Positions 16,980 through 26,392 of a stretch of DNA of 32,379 nucleotides are shown in pieces (the stretch's first letter is position 1; every line of letters starts with the position of its first letter). Below the pieces are notes generated by a model. That model was not told where the DNA came from, made no database searches, and saw only the letters and a program-made list of their open reading frames with translations. A program made the position numbers and the translations under genes. The DNA is taken from positions 1-32,379 of the forward strand of contig JAJFIT010000251.1 in assembly GCA_021774775.1 (NCBI GenBank), given 5' to 3'. This DNA is from Alphaproteobacteria bacterium. Its GTDB lineage: Bacteria > Pseudomonadota > Alphaproteobacteria > Sphingomonadales > Kordiimonadaceae.

Positions 16980-17963
16980 ATGTTGACACGAATTTCAATG
17001 ACAGCAGCACTGGGTTTGGGCCTGTTGTGTGGGCTCGAATTTGCCGCCGTTGCCGATAATCCGATTGTGATAGCGCATCGCGGTGCCAGTGGTTATTTAC
17101 CGGAACATTCGCTGGAAGCCTACAAGTTGGGCATCGAACAGGGCGCTGACTTCATTGAACCCGACCTTGTGATGACCAAAGACGGTGTTTTGGTTGCTCG
17201 GCATGACATTTATCTGTCGACTACGACCAATGTCGCTAGCCGCCCCGAGTTTGCTGACCGTAAACGGACAATCGGTGATCATACCGATTGGTTTGTCATG
17301 GATTTCACGCTCGCTGAACTTAAAACTCTACGGGTGCGCCAGGCATTTGGAGGCCGCGACAAGTCTTTTGATGACCAATTGGAAATTGCTACTTTGGACG
17401 AAATTATCGAATTGGTAATGGCTCACAAAGCTAAGGGAAGAACTGTTGGGCTGCATATAGAGATGAAACGCCCGGCGCTATTTAAAGCTTCGCTCAATGC
17501 GCAATTGGCTTCGCTTCTTGCCGCCAAGATGACAACACTGCAACAGTTGGAAATACCTTTGTACTTTCAATGCTTTGACGGCGAATTTGTCCGCGAAATA
17601 GCGCCGTTAACCGAGGTGCCAATCGTTCTGCTGGTTGGCGGGAAAGTCAACCCGCAGAGCCAATGGGTTGATTTGGACGTGACGTTGGAAAATTATTACG
17701 CGACGGCAGATGGCTTCGGTCTCAACAAGGCGTTGTTGTTCACCTCTGAAATGAAGCCAAGTGGCATTGTTGAAAAATTACATACCGCTGGCAAAATTGT
17801 TCATGTATGGACCGTGCGCGCCGATGCTTTGCCAAAGGGCTTTCAAACCATGGAACAAGAGCTTACACTGTTGCTGGAGACTGGGGTCGATGGATTTTTT
17901 ACCGATTTTCCCGGTAAAGGTGTTGCCGTCCGAAACCAATATGCAGCATCGCAGAAGGACTAG
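16980..17963 (+). CDS. Glycerophosphodiester phosphodiesterase (periplasmic GlpQ-like)
   Basis: Signal peptide, then NPIVIAHRGASGYLPEHSLEAYKLGIEQGADFIEPDLVMTKDGVLVARHD (GDPD motif), and C-terminal VHVWTVRADAL and GVDGFFTDFP. Confidence 0.94.
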   Translation: MLTRISMTAALGLGLLCGLEFAAVADNPIVIAHRGASGYLPEHSLEAYKLGIEQGADFIEPDLVMTKDGVLVARHDIYLSTTTNVASRPEFADRKRTIGDHTDWFVMDFTLAELKTLRVRQAFGGRDKSFDDQLEIATLDEIIELVMAHKAKGRTVGLHIEMKRPALFKASLNAQLASLLAAKMTTLQQLEIPLYFQCFDGEFVREIAPLTEVPIVLLVGGKVNPQSQWVDLDVTLENYYATADGFGLNKALLFTSEMKPSGIVEKLHTAGKIVHVWTVRADALPKGFQTMEQELTLLLETGVDGFFTDFPGKGVAVRNQYAASQKD

Positions 17964-17971
17964 AGTTTGTC

Positions 17972-18067
17972 ATGTTTGACTATGCCAGAGCAGTCATTAC
18001 AGCCTTGATTGCTCTCATCATAATTAAGGTCGGTGCAGAAATGTTATTTGCGGCCAGCAATATATAA
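17972..18067 (+). CDS. Possible 31-aa single-pass membrane microprotein
   Basis: ATG 8 nt after the GDPD stop; MFDYARAVITALIALIIIKVGAEMLFAASNI then TAA. Below the ORF-track length cutoff; no strong Shine-Dalgarno at optimal spacing. Confidence 0.3.
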   Translation: MFDYARAVITALIALIIIKVGAEMLFAASNI

Positions 18068-18119
18068 ATTGCTGACCGGCATGATTAGTTGTCGATTGGT
18101 TTTTTTGATCCGTGCCTGA

Positions 18120-18680
18120 TTAGTCGGCTTCTGGCAGTTTGCGACCGAAAGGAAAAGGGCATTCGTCTGAGGCGAAGCTTAAATAATCCAGAACGTCATG
18201 GATATAATTCGCTCCTTGCTTGATCAACCGGGTCAGCGCCGCATTCGGTTCGCCGACGAAGATGCTGATCACCACTTGCGCAGATGCCAGGAAAAATGCA
18301 ACCGAGATGGTTACCCAAGCCAGGAAACCAAAAAACACCATCAACAGCGCACGCTGAATAATTTTCGGCCAGTCACGACCCTTGAGGTCGTCGACTAAAT
18401 TGGACGCATTATAGTCTTGTCCGCTGGGCTGTGCGTCGGTTTTCTCCGACGTCTGCGGTTGCTCGTCTGCTGGCGGCTTGGTGCCGACCGCAGGTTGCTC
18501 TGTGGCCGCTGCGCTGTCTTGCGTCGAATTCTTTTTAGGCGCGGTCGTTTTACGCGTCGCAGGCTTCCTGGCAGAAGCAGCCTTTGAAGTTGCTTTGGCT
18601 CCGGCAGGCTTGCGCTTGACAGCCGACTTCTTTGCTGGCGTGGCGGTGCCTTTTTGGGGCGCTGAATTTTCCTCAGTCAT
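18120..18680 (-). CDS. DUF4389-like membrane protein with an N-terminal Lys/Ala/Pro-rich (AlgP/histone H1-like) tail
   Basis: N-terminus KGTATPAKKSAVKRKPAGAKATSKAASARKPATRKTTAPKK; C-terminus IIQRALLMVFFGFLAWVTISVAFFLASAQVVISIFVGEPNAALTRLIKQGANYIHDVLDYLSFASDECPFPFG, resembling DUF4389. Confidence 0.75.
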   Translation of the reverse strand: MTEENSAPQKGTATPAKKSAVKRKPAGAKATSKAASARKPATRKTTAPKKNSTQDSAAATEQPAVGTKPPADEQPQTSEKTDAQPSGQDYNASNLVDDLKGRDWPKIIQRALLMVFFGFLAWVTISVAFFLASAQVVISIFVGEPNAALTRLIKQGANYIHDVLDYLSFASDECPFPFGRKLPEAD

Positions 18681-18801
18681 GGTGTCCTCAATGTTTATTT
18701 ATTTTATGGATAATATCTGGGGAGTCGTAGCCCTGCCGTCAAGGGCGGAACGGAAAATACTGATTGTTAGATATGTAGATATTTGGCGCTGATCGGTGGC
18801 T

Positions 18802-20589
18802 TTAGGTCCAGGGTAATTGACCATGGACCATTTTCGCGGCGTCAACGCCAGCAACAGGCCGCGAGTAATAAAAACCTTGGGCAAAAGCAAAACCCATTTC
18901 GGTTACCATGTCGATATGTTCGGTGTCTTCAAGGCCTTCTGCTACGATCTGGTGCCCCAGATTTGTCGCCAGCATACCAATCATTTCAAGTATTTTGAAC
19001 TGGGCGTTCCCGCGTTTCAACTGATTAATGAAGGCGCGGTCGATTTTGATAATGTCGATCGGAAATTGGTGCAGATAGTTCAACGATGAATAGCCAGTAC
19101 CGAAATCATCGAGCGCAACTTTAACTCCCAGCGCCCTTATTCGGTCTAGCGAAAGGGAAATATGTTCAGGGTTGGCCATGATTGAGCTTTCGGTCAGCTC
19201 AATGCGTAGGAGTCGACCGGGAAGGTTATATTTCTTCAAAGCGTTTTCAACCACACTGGCCACGTCATCGCGGGCGAACTGGACACCAGACACATTCACG
19301 TTAATCGGGACGACTTTGTCCTCGCCCACTTCCATGATCCAATGTTTTAAGCAGGTGCAGCAAGCCTCGATGGCCCAGCGGCCAAGCGGAACAATAATGC
19401 CGGTTTCTTCAGCGAGTTGAATAAATTCCACAGGTGATACGAAACCATGTTCTTTGTGCTGCCAGCGGGTAAGGGCCTCGAATCCGTGTAACTCTGAGGT
19501 ACGCAGATCGATTATTGGCTGGTAATATAATTGCAGTTCCTGCCGTTCCACGGCGCGCCTTAGTTCGGTTTCAAGGTGAAACAGTGACCGGGCTTCCTGA
19601 TGCGACTCGCGGCGATAAACTTCGGTGCAGGCTTTACCGGCTATTTTGGCACGGTGCATGGCGAAATCTGCATCACGAATCAGGTCTTCCGGATGGGTTG
19701 CGCTGGAAATTGTGCTGGCAACGCCGATGGAAACAGAAGTGAAAACCTCATTACCATCAAGGTCATACGGCTGTTTCATTGCGGTGTGAATACGCTCACA
19801 GACATCAATGACCGGTTGGATTCCGCGCATGTTAGGTACTAAAATGGCAAACTCGTCGCCTGAAAGCCTGGCAAGAATATCTTGACTGCCAATACAGCGC
19901 CGCAAGGTGGATGCCATGGAAATCAAAAATCTGTCGCCTGCGCTATGTCCAAAACTCTCGTTGATCAATTGAAAACGATCGATATTAACAATCAATACTG
20001 CGCAGCCAAATGGTTCATCGCTGTTTTCGCCTTTGATTACTGTTTCTTCAAGTTTGTTACGGAACAGTACACGATTGGGTTGGCCGGTCAGGGCATCATG
20101 GAAAGCATGATGCATAATATTTTTTTCTGCCAGTTTCTCAGCGGTCTGATCTTCGATGGTACAGAGAACTAACCTGCGGTCGCCCGCGGCATTGACAATC
20201 GGTTGAAGCTGACTTGAAAGATAATGGTCACCGTCTTTGTTGTGAGCTGTCCACTCGTAGGTAATCGGTTGTTTTTTTTCCAGTGTTTCCCGAATTTTAT
20301 CCGCCAAACTGTCCTTTTGTGTTGATGCCCAGATTGAACTAAGCGACGCAGGTAAGGCATCAATGTTGGAAAAGCCAAATAGAGACTGAGCATGGGGGTT
20401 CGCGGAATGAACAATGATGGTGTTATTTGAAGCCAGACCAAAACAGACTACGCCGTAGGGAAGGGCATTAATAATGGCCGTGGTATAATCCGGCGCTGAA
20501 TCATGGCGCGTACCAATCGAGGAACTGGATGTTGTTGGCAACATTGATGCTGTGCTGTCTACCACTTTATGTCCCACTAGCACATCCAT
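18802..20589 (-). CDS. PAS-GGDEF-EAL protein, predicted c-di-GMP phosphodiesterase
   Basis: 595 aa; PAS-like N-terminus; GGDEF domain with ILARLSGDEFAILV; EAL domain with GFEALTRW, NVNVSGVQF, ELTESSIM, ALDDFGTGYSSLNYL, IKIDRAFI, VAEGLED, AQGFYYSRP. Confidence 0.94.
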   Translation of the reverse strand: MDVLVGHKVVDSTASMLPTTSSSSIGTRHDSAPDYTTAIINALPYGVVCFGLASNNTIIVHSANPHAQSLFGFSNIDALPASLSSIWASTQKDSLADKIRETLEKKQPITYEWTAHNKDGDHYLSSQLQPIVNAAGDRRLVLCTIEDQTAEKLAEKNIMHHAFHDALTGQPNRVLFRNKLEETVIKGENSDEPFGCAVLIVNIDRFQLINESFGHSAGDRFLISMASTLRRCIGSQDILARLSGDEFAILVPNMRGIQPVIDVCERIHTAMKQPYDLDGNEVFTSVSIGVASTISSATHPEDLIRDADFAMHRAKIAGKACTEVYRRESHQEARSLFHLETELRRAVERQELQLYYQPIIDLRTSELHGFEALTRWQHKEHGFVSPVEFIQLAEETGIIVPLGRWAIEACCTCLKHWIMEVGEDKVVPINVNVSGVQFARDDVASVVENALKKYNLPGRLLRIELTESSIMANPEHISLSLDRIRALGVKVALDDFGTGYSSLNYLHQFPIDIIKIDRAFINQLKRGNAQFKILEMIGMLATNLGHQIVAEGLEDTEHIDMVTEMGFAFAQGFYYSRPVAGVDAAKMVHGQLPWT

Positions 20590-20741
20590 TTCCTTAAACC
20601 ACGGCGCAAGCTTTGATCCGCATTATTCATCATGGGTTGTGGCTGGTAAATATTTGGTAAAAAAAGCGATAAATTTATTAACAAATCCAGAAACAGCTTT
20701 TTTACCTGCAAAAATTTAGCAGGCAACTTTCTTGCTGAGTG

Positions 20742-20770
20742 AAAAAAATTGGGGAAGGCAAGCCTCCCCC
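20742..20770 (-). terminator. Rho-independent terminator of nrdJ
   Basis: On the minus strand GGGGGAGGC-TT-GCCTTCCCC followed by AATTTTTTTC: a GC-rich stem (one bulge) plus a T-tract, downstream of the nrdJ stop. Confidence 0.8.
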
Positions 20771-20776
20771 GAGATG

Positions 20777-20806
20777 ACCACCCACAGGGACGGGTTAGTG
20801 GGTGGT
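20777..20806. other. Second perfect hairpin: 9-bp stem ACCACCCAC/GTGGGTGGT with a 12-nt loop in the nrdJ 3' UTR
   Basis: Exact inverted repeat read directly, lying between the nrdJ stop and the rho-independent terminator. Confidence 0.7.
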
Positions 20807-20840
20807 AACTTCAAATTTCATATCTGCGCCGACGTGCGGG

Positions 20841-23800
20841 CTAGCTGCAACCGCTAGTGGAGCCACAGGTGTTGCATTTCATACATGTACCATTACGCAC
20901 CAATGTAAAATTGCCGCATTCTCCGCATGCGTCACCTTCATAACCCTTCATCCGTGCCGTTGTTCTGGCATCTGGCGTTGCGTCAGTGGCACCGTTTGTT
21001 ATGGCTGATCCCATAGTCATCGTTGCCGCCGATGCGCTTACTGCTGCCACTGAAACCGTTTCTAATTTGGTGTCTTTGTCTGTGTTGCGCGCAGTGTTGA
21101 GCACAACAAGATTGCTACCTCTGACATATCCAGCTGAGGCAAACTTCTGAACCCTTTCAAGGGCTTCAGACACATCATCACTTAAAGGCGGCAGTCCATC
21201 GTTTTTGTCGCCGCGCCCCGTAGTGTCGGGCATCAAATCGGCTGGCGTTGCGTGAGCAAGGTCTTCACGGCCAAGGTAGGAAATGGCCAATTCGCGGAAA
21301 ATATAATCCAACAGCGATGTTGCCATTTTGATGGTGTCATTGCCTTCAACACGTCCAAACGGTTCGAAACGTGTAAAAGTAAAGGCGTCGACAAACTCTT
21401 CCAATGGCACGCCGTATTGCAGGCCGATGGAAATGGCAATGGCAAAATTATTCATCAGGGAACGGAAGGCTGCGCCTTCCTTGTGCATGTCGATGAATAT
21501 TTCTCCGACAGAACCATCGTCATACTCGCCGGTGCGCAAATATACTTTGTGGCCGCCCACAATGGCCTTTTGCGTATAACCTTTGCGGCGTTCGGGCAGC
21601 CGATTGCGTTTTGTTGCGTCGCGTTCAATCTCGACAATACGCTCTACAATGCGTTCCGCGACAATTTCGGTTTTTTCTGGCAGGCTCTTGGCTTCAAGTT
21701 CGTCTTCCAGATCGTCCGCATCGAGCAGTGATGCATTCAGCGGCTGACTGAGCTTGGAGCCGTCCCGATAAAGCGCATTGGCTTTCAGCGCCAGCGACCA
21801 ACTCAATTCGTAAGCGGTCATGCACTCATCAACTTCAGCCGAGTTTGGCATGTTGATTGTTTTGGAAATCGCGCCGGAAATAAACGGCTGTGCGGCTGCC
21901 ATCATGCGGATATGGCTTTCCCACGACAACGAACGCTTGCCAATTTTTCCGCATGGGTTAGCGCAGTCAAATACATTGTAATGGGCTTCGCTCAGGTATG
22001 GGGCCATCTCCAAGGTCATGGCACCGCAGCAATATACATTGGCAGCGTCTACGTCTGCTTTGGCAAAACCAATGGCTTCCAACAGGTTGAAGCTATAGTC
22101 GCTCATCTGTTCGTCAGTTACGCCGAGGGTATTTTTACAGAAGTCAGTACCGAGCGTGAAATGGTTAAAAACAAATTTAATGTCGAAAGCATTTTCCAAC
22201 TGCCCTTCGATCAAATCGATTTCGCGGTCCGTAAATCCTTTTTCCTTTAGGCTGGCGTGGTTGATGCCGGGAGCATCTCTAAGTGTAGAATTTCCAACAG
22301 CGTATTTTTCGATCTCGTTAATTTGCTTGGCACTATAGCCAAGGACCTTAAGCGCTTGGGGTACAACGCGGTTGATGATTTTGAAGTAGCCACCACCCGC
22401 AAGTTTCTTGAATTTTACCAGCGCAAAGTCAGGCTCAATACCGGTTGTATCGCAGTCCATGACCAGGCCGATAGTACCGGTTGGTGCGATAACTGAGGAC
22501 TGTGCGTTGCGGTAGCCGTGCTTTTCACCAACTTCCAGCGCGCGGTCCCATGCATCTGCCGCTGCAATTGTAATCAGCTGGTCCGGGCAATTGGAAATGT
22601 CCAGGGCAACCGGGTTTGTGTTTAGTTTTTCGTAGCCATCCTTCTGGCCGTAGGCGGCGCGGCGGTGATTGCGAATAACCCGCAACATGTGGCCTTTGTT
22701 TTTACTGTAACCTGGGAAAGCGCCCAGTTCAGACGCCATTTCGGCACTTGTAGCGTACGATTCGCCGGTCATAAGTGCCGTGATGGCACCGCAAAGTGCG
22801 CGGCCTTCGTCGCTATCGTAGGCGATGCCGTTGCTCATCAACAGTCCGCCAATGTTGGCATAGCCAATGCCAAGTGTGCGGTATTCGTAGGAAAGCTGGG
22901 CAATTTCCTTCGATGGAAACTGTGCCATCAAAACAGATATTTCCAGCACCATCGTCCAAAGCCGAACGCCGTGCTTGAAGTTTTCTACCGCAAAGGTGCC
23001 GTCCTGGTTGCGAAATGTCATCAGGTTCAGCGACGCTAAATTGCAGGCAGTATCATCAAGGAACATATATTCCGAACAAGGGTTGGACGCCTTGATTTCG
23101 CCTGCCGCCGGGCAGGTGTGCCAGTCATTAATAGTGGTGTGAAATTGAATACCAGGGTCGGCGCAGGCCCACGCGGCTTGTCCGACATCGCGCCACAGGT
23201 CTTTGGCACTAATTTCGCGGGCGATGGAACCATCTGTGCGGCTCTTGAGCGACCAATTGCCGTCACCTTTAATCGCACGCATAAAATCGTCGGACACGCG
23301 AATTGAATTGTTGGAGTTTTGGCCGGAAACCGTCAAATACGCGTCCGAATCCCAGTCAGTATTGTATGTTTTGAAGTCAATTGACGCGTAGCCCTGCTTG
23401 GCAAACTGGATCACACGCTGGATATAATTCTCGGAAATCATCACCTTTCTGGCAGCAATGACCTGTTTCTTCAGCTCTTTGTTGGCTTTAGGCTCAAAGG
23501 CAGATTCGGCGAGGTCTTCTTTGGCGTCATGACAGGCCTTCATAATTCGGTTGAGGTGGATTTCATTGAGCTTGGATCCTGAGACAAGGGCAGACACTTT
23601 CTGCTCCTCGATAACTTTCCAATTGATAAATTCTTCAATGTCGGGATGGTCGATGTCTACTACGACCATTTTTGCCGCACGGCGTGTGGTGCCACCAGAT
23701 TTTATCGCTCCGGCAGCACGGTCGCCGATTTTCAGGAAACTCATCAAGCCAGACGACTGACCGCCTCCGGATAAACTTTCACCTGAGCCGCGCACATTGG

Positions 23801-24506
23801 AAAAATTTGTGCCGGTGCCTGAACCATATTTGAACAAGCGTGCCTCGCGGGTCCACAGGTCCATGATGCCGCCCTCATTCACGAGATCATCGGACACGGA
23901 CTGAATAAAACAGGCGTGAGGCTGTGGGTGCTCGTAACTGCTTTTGGACCGGGTCAATTTCCCGGATTTAAAGTCAACATAGTGGTGTCCCTGAGCCGGA
24001 CCATCAATGCCGTATGCCCAATGAAGGCCAGTGTTGAACCACTGTGGGCTGTTTGGAGCAGCCATTTGTGTGGCCAGCATGAAACGCATTTCGTCGTAAA
24101 ATGTGCGGGCGTCTTCTTCGCTATCGAAATAGCCGCCTTTCCAGCCCCAATATGTCCAGGTACCGGCTAGTCGGTCAAAAACCTGTTTGCTGCTTTTCTC
24201 ACTACCGAAATGATTTTCCCTGGGAACGCCAGCTAGCGCTTTTTTATCGATTTCCTGGCGCCATAACCAACTGGGCACATCTTTTTCTTTTACTGGCTTA
24301 AGGGCCTGCGGCACGCCAGCCTTGCGGAAATATTTCTGCGCAATAATGTCGGTTGCAACCTGGCTCCAGCTTGCGGGAACTTCAACAGCATCCATATGAA
24401 AAACAATCGATCCGTCAGGATTGCGGATTTCGCTTACAGCAGTGTGCCATTTAATAGCGGCATATGGACACGGATGTTCTTTGGTAAACCGACGCTCTAG
24501 ACGCAT
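20841..24506 (-). CDS. nrdJ: Vitamin B12-dependent (class II) ribonucleotide reductase
   Basis: About 1220 aa; [78 protein letters not shown], and a C-terminal Cys-rich motif [28 protein letters not shown]. Start at 24506 is preceded by AAGGGGG. Confidence 0.97.
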   Translation of the reverse strand: MRLERRFTKEHPCPYAAIKWHTAVSEIRNPDGSIVFHMDAVEVPASWSQVATDIIAQKYFRKAGVPQALKPVKEKDVPSWLWRQEIDKKALAGVPRENHFGSEKSSKQVFDRLAGTWTYWGWKGGYFDSEEDARTFYDEMRFMLATQMAAPNSPQWFNTGLHWAYGIDGPAQGHHYVDFKSGKLTRSKSSYEHPQPHACFIQSVSDDLVNEGGIMDLWTREARLFKYGSGTGTNFSNVRGSGESLSGGGQSSGLMSFLKIGDRAAGAIKSGGTTRRAAKMVVVDIDHPDIEEFINWKVIEEQKVSALVSGSKLNEIHLNRIMKACHDAKEDLAESAFEPKANKELKKQVIAARKVMISENYIQRVIQFAKQGYASIDFKTYNTDWDSDAYLTVSGQNSNNSIRVSDDFMRAIKGDGNWSLKSRTDGSIAREISAKDLWRDVGQAAWACADPGIQFHTTINDWHTCPAAGEIKASNPCSEYMFLDDTACNLASLNLMTFRNQDGTFAVENFKHGVRLWTMVLEISVLMAQFPSKEIAQLSYEYRTLGIGYANIGGLLMSNGIAYDSDEGRALCGAITALMTGESYATSAEMASELGAFPGYSKNKGHMLRVIRNHRRAAYGQKDGYEKLNTNPVALDISNCPDQLITIAAADAWDRALEVGEKHGYRNAQSSVIAPTGTIGLVMDCDTTGIEPDFALVKFKKLAGGGYFKIINRVVPQALKVLGYSAKQINEIEKYAVGNSTLRDAPGINHASLKEKGFTDREIDLIEGQLENAFDIKFVFNHFTLGTDFCKNTLGVTDEQMSDYSFNLLEAIGFAKADVDAANVYCCGAMTLEMAPYLSEAHYNVFDCANPCGKIGKRSLSWESHIRMMAAAQPFISGAISKTINMPNSAEVDECMTAYELSWSLALKANALYRDGSKLSQPLNASLLDADDLEDELEAKSLPEKTEIVAERIVERIVEIERDATKRNRLPERRKGYTQKAIVGGHKVYLRTGEYDDGSVGEIFIDMHKEGAAFRSLMNNFAIAISIGLQYGVPLEEFVDAFTFTRFEPFGRVEGNDTIKMATSLLDYIFRELAISYLGREDLAHATPADLMPDTTGRGDKNDGLPPLSDDVSEALERVQKFASAGYVRGSNLVVLNTARNTDKDTKLETVSVAAVSASAATMTMGSAITNGATDATPDARTTARMKGYEGDACGECGNFTLVRNGTCMKCNTCGSTSGCS

Positions 24507-24645
24507 TCTTTCCCCCTTGAAAGACACATAACTGTTGTTGAGCAGCGTGTTTTCTACACTGTCTGCCGATTATTTACTGTGCAGATAAGCCCTAATATCC
24601 GCCCGATACTTGCTTTGGGGACGACCCCAGCCTGACCTGCATCAC

Positions 24646-24661
24646 CCACTATATGTTGGGG
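24646..24661. promoter_or_regulatory. Candidate NrdR box upstream of nrdJ (CCACTATATGTTGGGG)
   Basis: About 12 of 16 positions match the consensus acaCwatATaTwGtgt by eye; located about 140 nt upstream of the nrdJ start. Confidence 0.4.
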
Positions 24662-25052
24662 TGCTGGTCTTTGTTGGCACAAGTTTAGAGCCTAAATTCT
24701 GCGGGTTACAAGGCATTTTTTCAATATGTTGCGATTGACAGTGTTGCGGGCACAAGGCGGCGCAGGTCGAATCGGCAGCGGCCAATGAGTCGCATTAAAT
24801 TGCCTTATTGTGCGCATATTGTGTGGGTAGTCAGTGGAGAAACAACCGTTATGCTTTCGAGCGGCGTAAAAACCAAATTTTGTGGGTACTAATGAGATTC
24901 GCAAGCATTTATAAATAATAAAGATATGAGCAGTTACTTTCCCTTGCTAAACAAACATGATAAACGGCGTCGAACAGGGTTTTGGTTACAGGGTTTACGG
25001 AACCAGGTTACTCTCGGTGCCAACAGTTAATTGACAAGTGCGGATATTTGAT

Positions 25053-25451
25053 ATGGCCGGTTTAGTATCTAAAGTTTTTTCTTCTCCTTTGTTCACTTGG
25101 TGGAACAGTGCCTCATTCGGCACGCTTCTTTTTACCAGCCGTAAGGGTAAAAAAGTGGGCGAAGACGATCAGGGTAATATTTATTATCAGCAAAAAGACG
25201 GTCATCGCCGTTGGGTTATCTATAAAAACGGCCCGGTGGAGGCTTCTCGAGTTCCAGCAGAATGGCATGGTTGGTTGCATTACACCAGTGATGAACTGCC
25301 GTCAGAGACACCGCTTAAAGTGAAAGACTGGGAAAAAGATCACCAGCCTAATCTTACGGGTTCGACGGCAGCCTATTTCCCAAGCGGAAGTGAGCAAGCC
25401 GACGGCAAACGCGCAGCAACTGCTTCAGATTATGAAGCCTGGCGTCCATAG
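25053..25451 (+). CDS. NADH:ubiquinone oxidoreductase subunit NDUFA12 family (B17.2-like)
   Basis: [79 protein letters not shown], typical of NDUFA12. Confidence 0.93.
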   Translation: MAGLVSKVFSSPLFTWWNSASFGTLLFTSRKGKKVGEDDQGNIYYQQKDGHRRWVIYKNGPVEASRVPAEWHGWLHYTSDELPSETPLKVKDWEKDHQPNLTGSTAAYFPSGSEQADGKRAATASDYEAWRP

Positions 25452-25497
25452 TCTGGTTCGGGCAGAGGCCTGATTTTTACTGGAAACGGAAATATCT

Positions 25498-25953
25498 ATG
25501 TCTAGCAATCTGGTAGAATCGTTGATTGGTGCATTGGTCCTGTTGGTTGCGGGCTGGTTTCTGGTTTTTGCCTACGAGCGCACCGACGCAGGTGCGGGTA
25601 ACGGCTATGAGCTAACTGCCCGGTTTGACCGTATCGACGGTATCGGTGTCGGCAGCGATGTTCGCATGGCCGGCATTAAGGTTGGTACAGTGGTCGACAG
25701 CAGATTGGACCCTGTTTCCTTTCAAGCAATCGTTACGCTGTCGCTGGATAACGAAGTTCAATTACCCACAGATACTGCTGTTGCAATAACTGCTGAAGGC
25801 TTACTCGGTGGTACCTATATGAATTTGTTGCCGGGCGGAATGGACGAAACCCTGGCGGACGGTGATGAAATCAGCGAAACCCAAGACGCTGTAGACCTGT
25901 TGGGCTTGATCGGGAAGTTTATATACGGCGACGACAGTGCTGCGACAAACTAA
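25498..25953 (+). CDS. mlaD: Outer membrane lipid asymmetry maintenance protein MlaD (MCE domain)
   Basis: NLVESLIGALVLLVAGWFLVFAY TM segment, then YELTARFDRIDGIGVGSDVRMAGIKVGTVVDSRLDP...EGLLGGTYMNLLPGG (MCE signature). Confidence 0.93.
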   Translation: MSSNLVESLIGALVLLVAGWFLVFAYERTDAGAGNGYELTARFDRIDGIGVGSDVRMAGIKVGTVVDSRLDPVSFQAIVTLSLDNEVQLPTDTAVAITAEGLLGGTYMNLLPGGMDETLADGDEISETQDAVDLLGLIGKFIYGDDSAATN

Positions 25954-26392
25954 TAACACCGCTGGTTTTTCTACCTGGGTTTTTGGGCTATTCGCCTTGC
26001 TGGCGTTCGTTTCTCCGTTTTTAGCTAACGCTCAGGATGTTGGCCCCACTGATTTAGAAAGCGAAGCCCACGATATTGTGGTGTTGCGCGCCCTGGATAA
26101 AATCACCGCCCGGATCACCGAACTGGAGTTGAGAATCGGCGATGAAGTCCGCTTTGGCACGCTGGCCATTCGCGCTAAATATTGCCGAACACGACCGCCG
26201 ATTGAAACGCCCGAAACTTTTGCCTATTTGGAAATTGATGACCTTAAAAGGTCGGGAGCCGCCGAGCGGGTTTTTGAAGGCTGGATGGTGGCGTCCAGCC
26301 CTGCGCTGAACGCACTGGAACATGCAGTTTATGATGTATGGGTGATCAACTGTAAAATGGTTGAACCGGACAGGCCACGCGCCAATTTCTGA
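25937..26392 (+). CDS. DUF2155 domain-containing protein
   Basis: GTG start overlapping mlaD by 17 nt; signal-like N-terminus; VVLRALDKITARITELELRIGDEVRFGTLAIRAKYCRTRPPIETPETFAYLEI...NALEHAVYDVWVINC. Confidence 0.9.
   Translation: MLRQTNNTAGFSTWVFGLFALLAFVSPFLANAQDVGPTDLESEAHDIVVLRALDKITARITELELRIGDEVRFGTLAIRAKYCRTRPPIETPETFAYLEIDDLKRSGAAERVFEGWMVASSPALNALEHAVYDVWVINCKMVEPDRPRANF

Noticed and set aside
24528-24700. Possible cobalamin riboswitch upstream of B12-dependent nrdJ (an agcctgacctgc string resembles part of the B12 box)
   Set aside because: The similar string is on the wrong strand for nrdJ and the other conserved B12 riboswitch elements are not visible. An Infernal search with the cobalamin model would settle it.
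24692-24904. 70-aa minus-strand ORF in the nrdJ upstream gap
   Set aside because: No recognisable family, no good ribosome-binding site seen, overlaps candidate regulatory elements; likely random.
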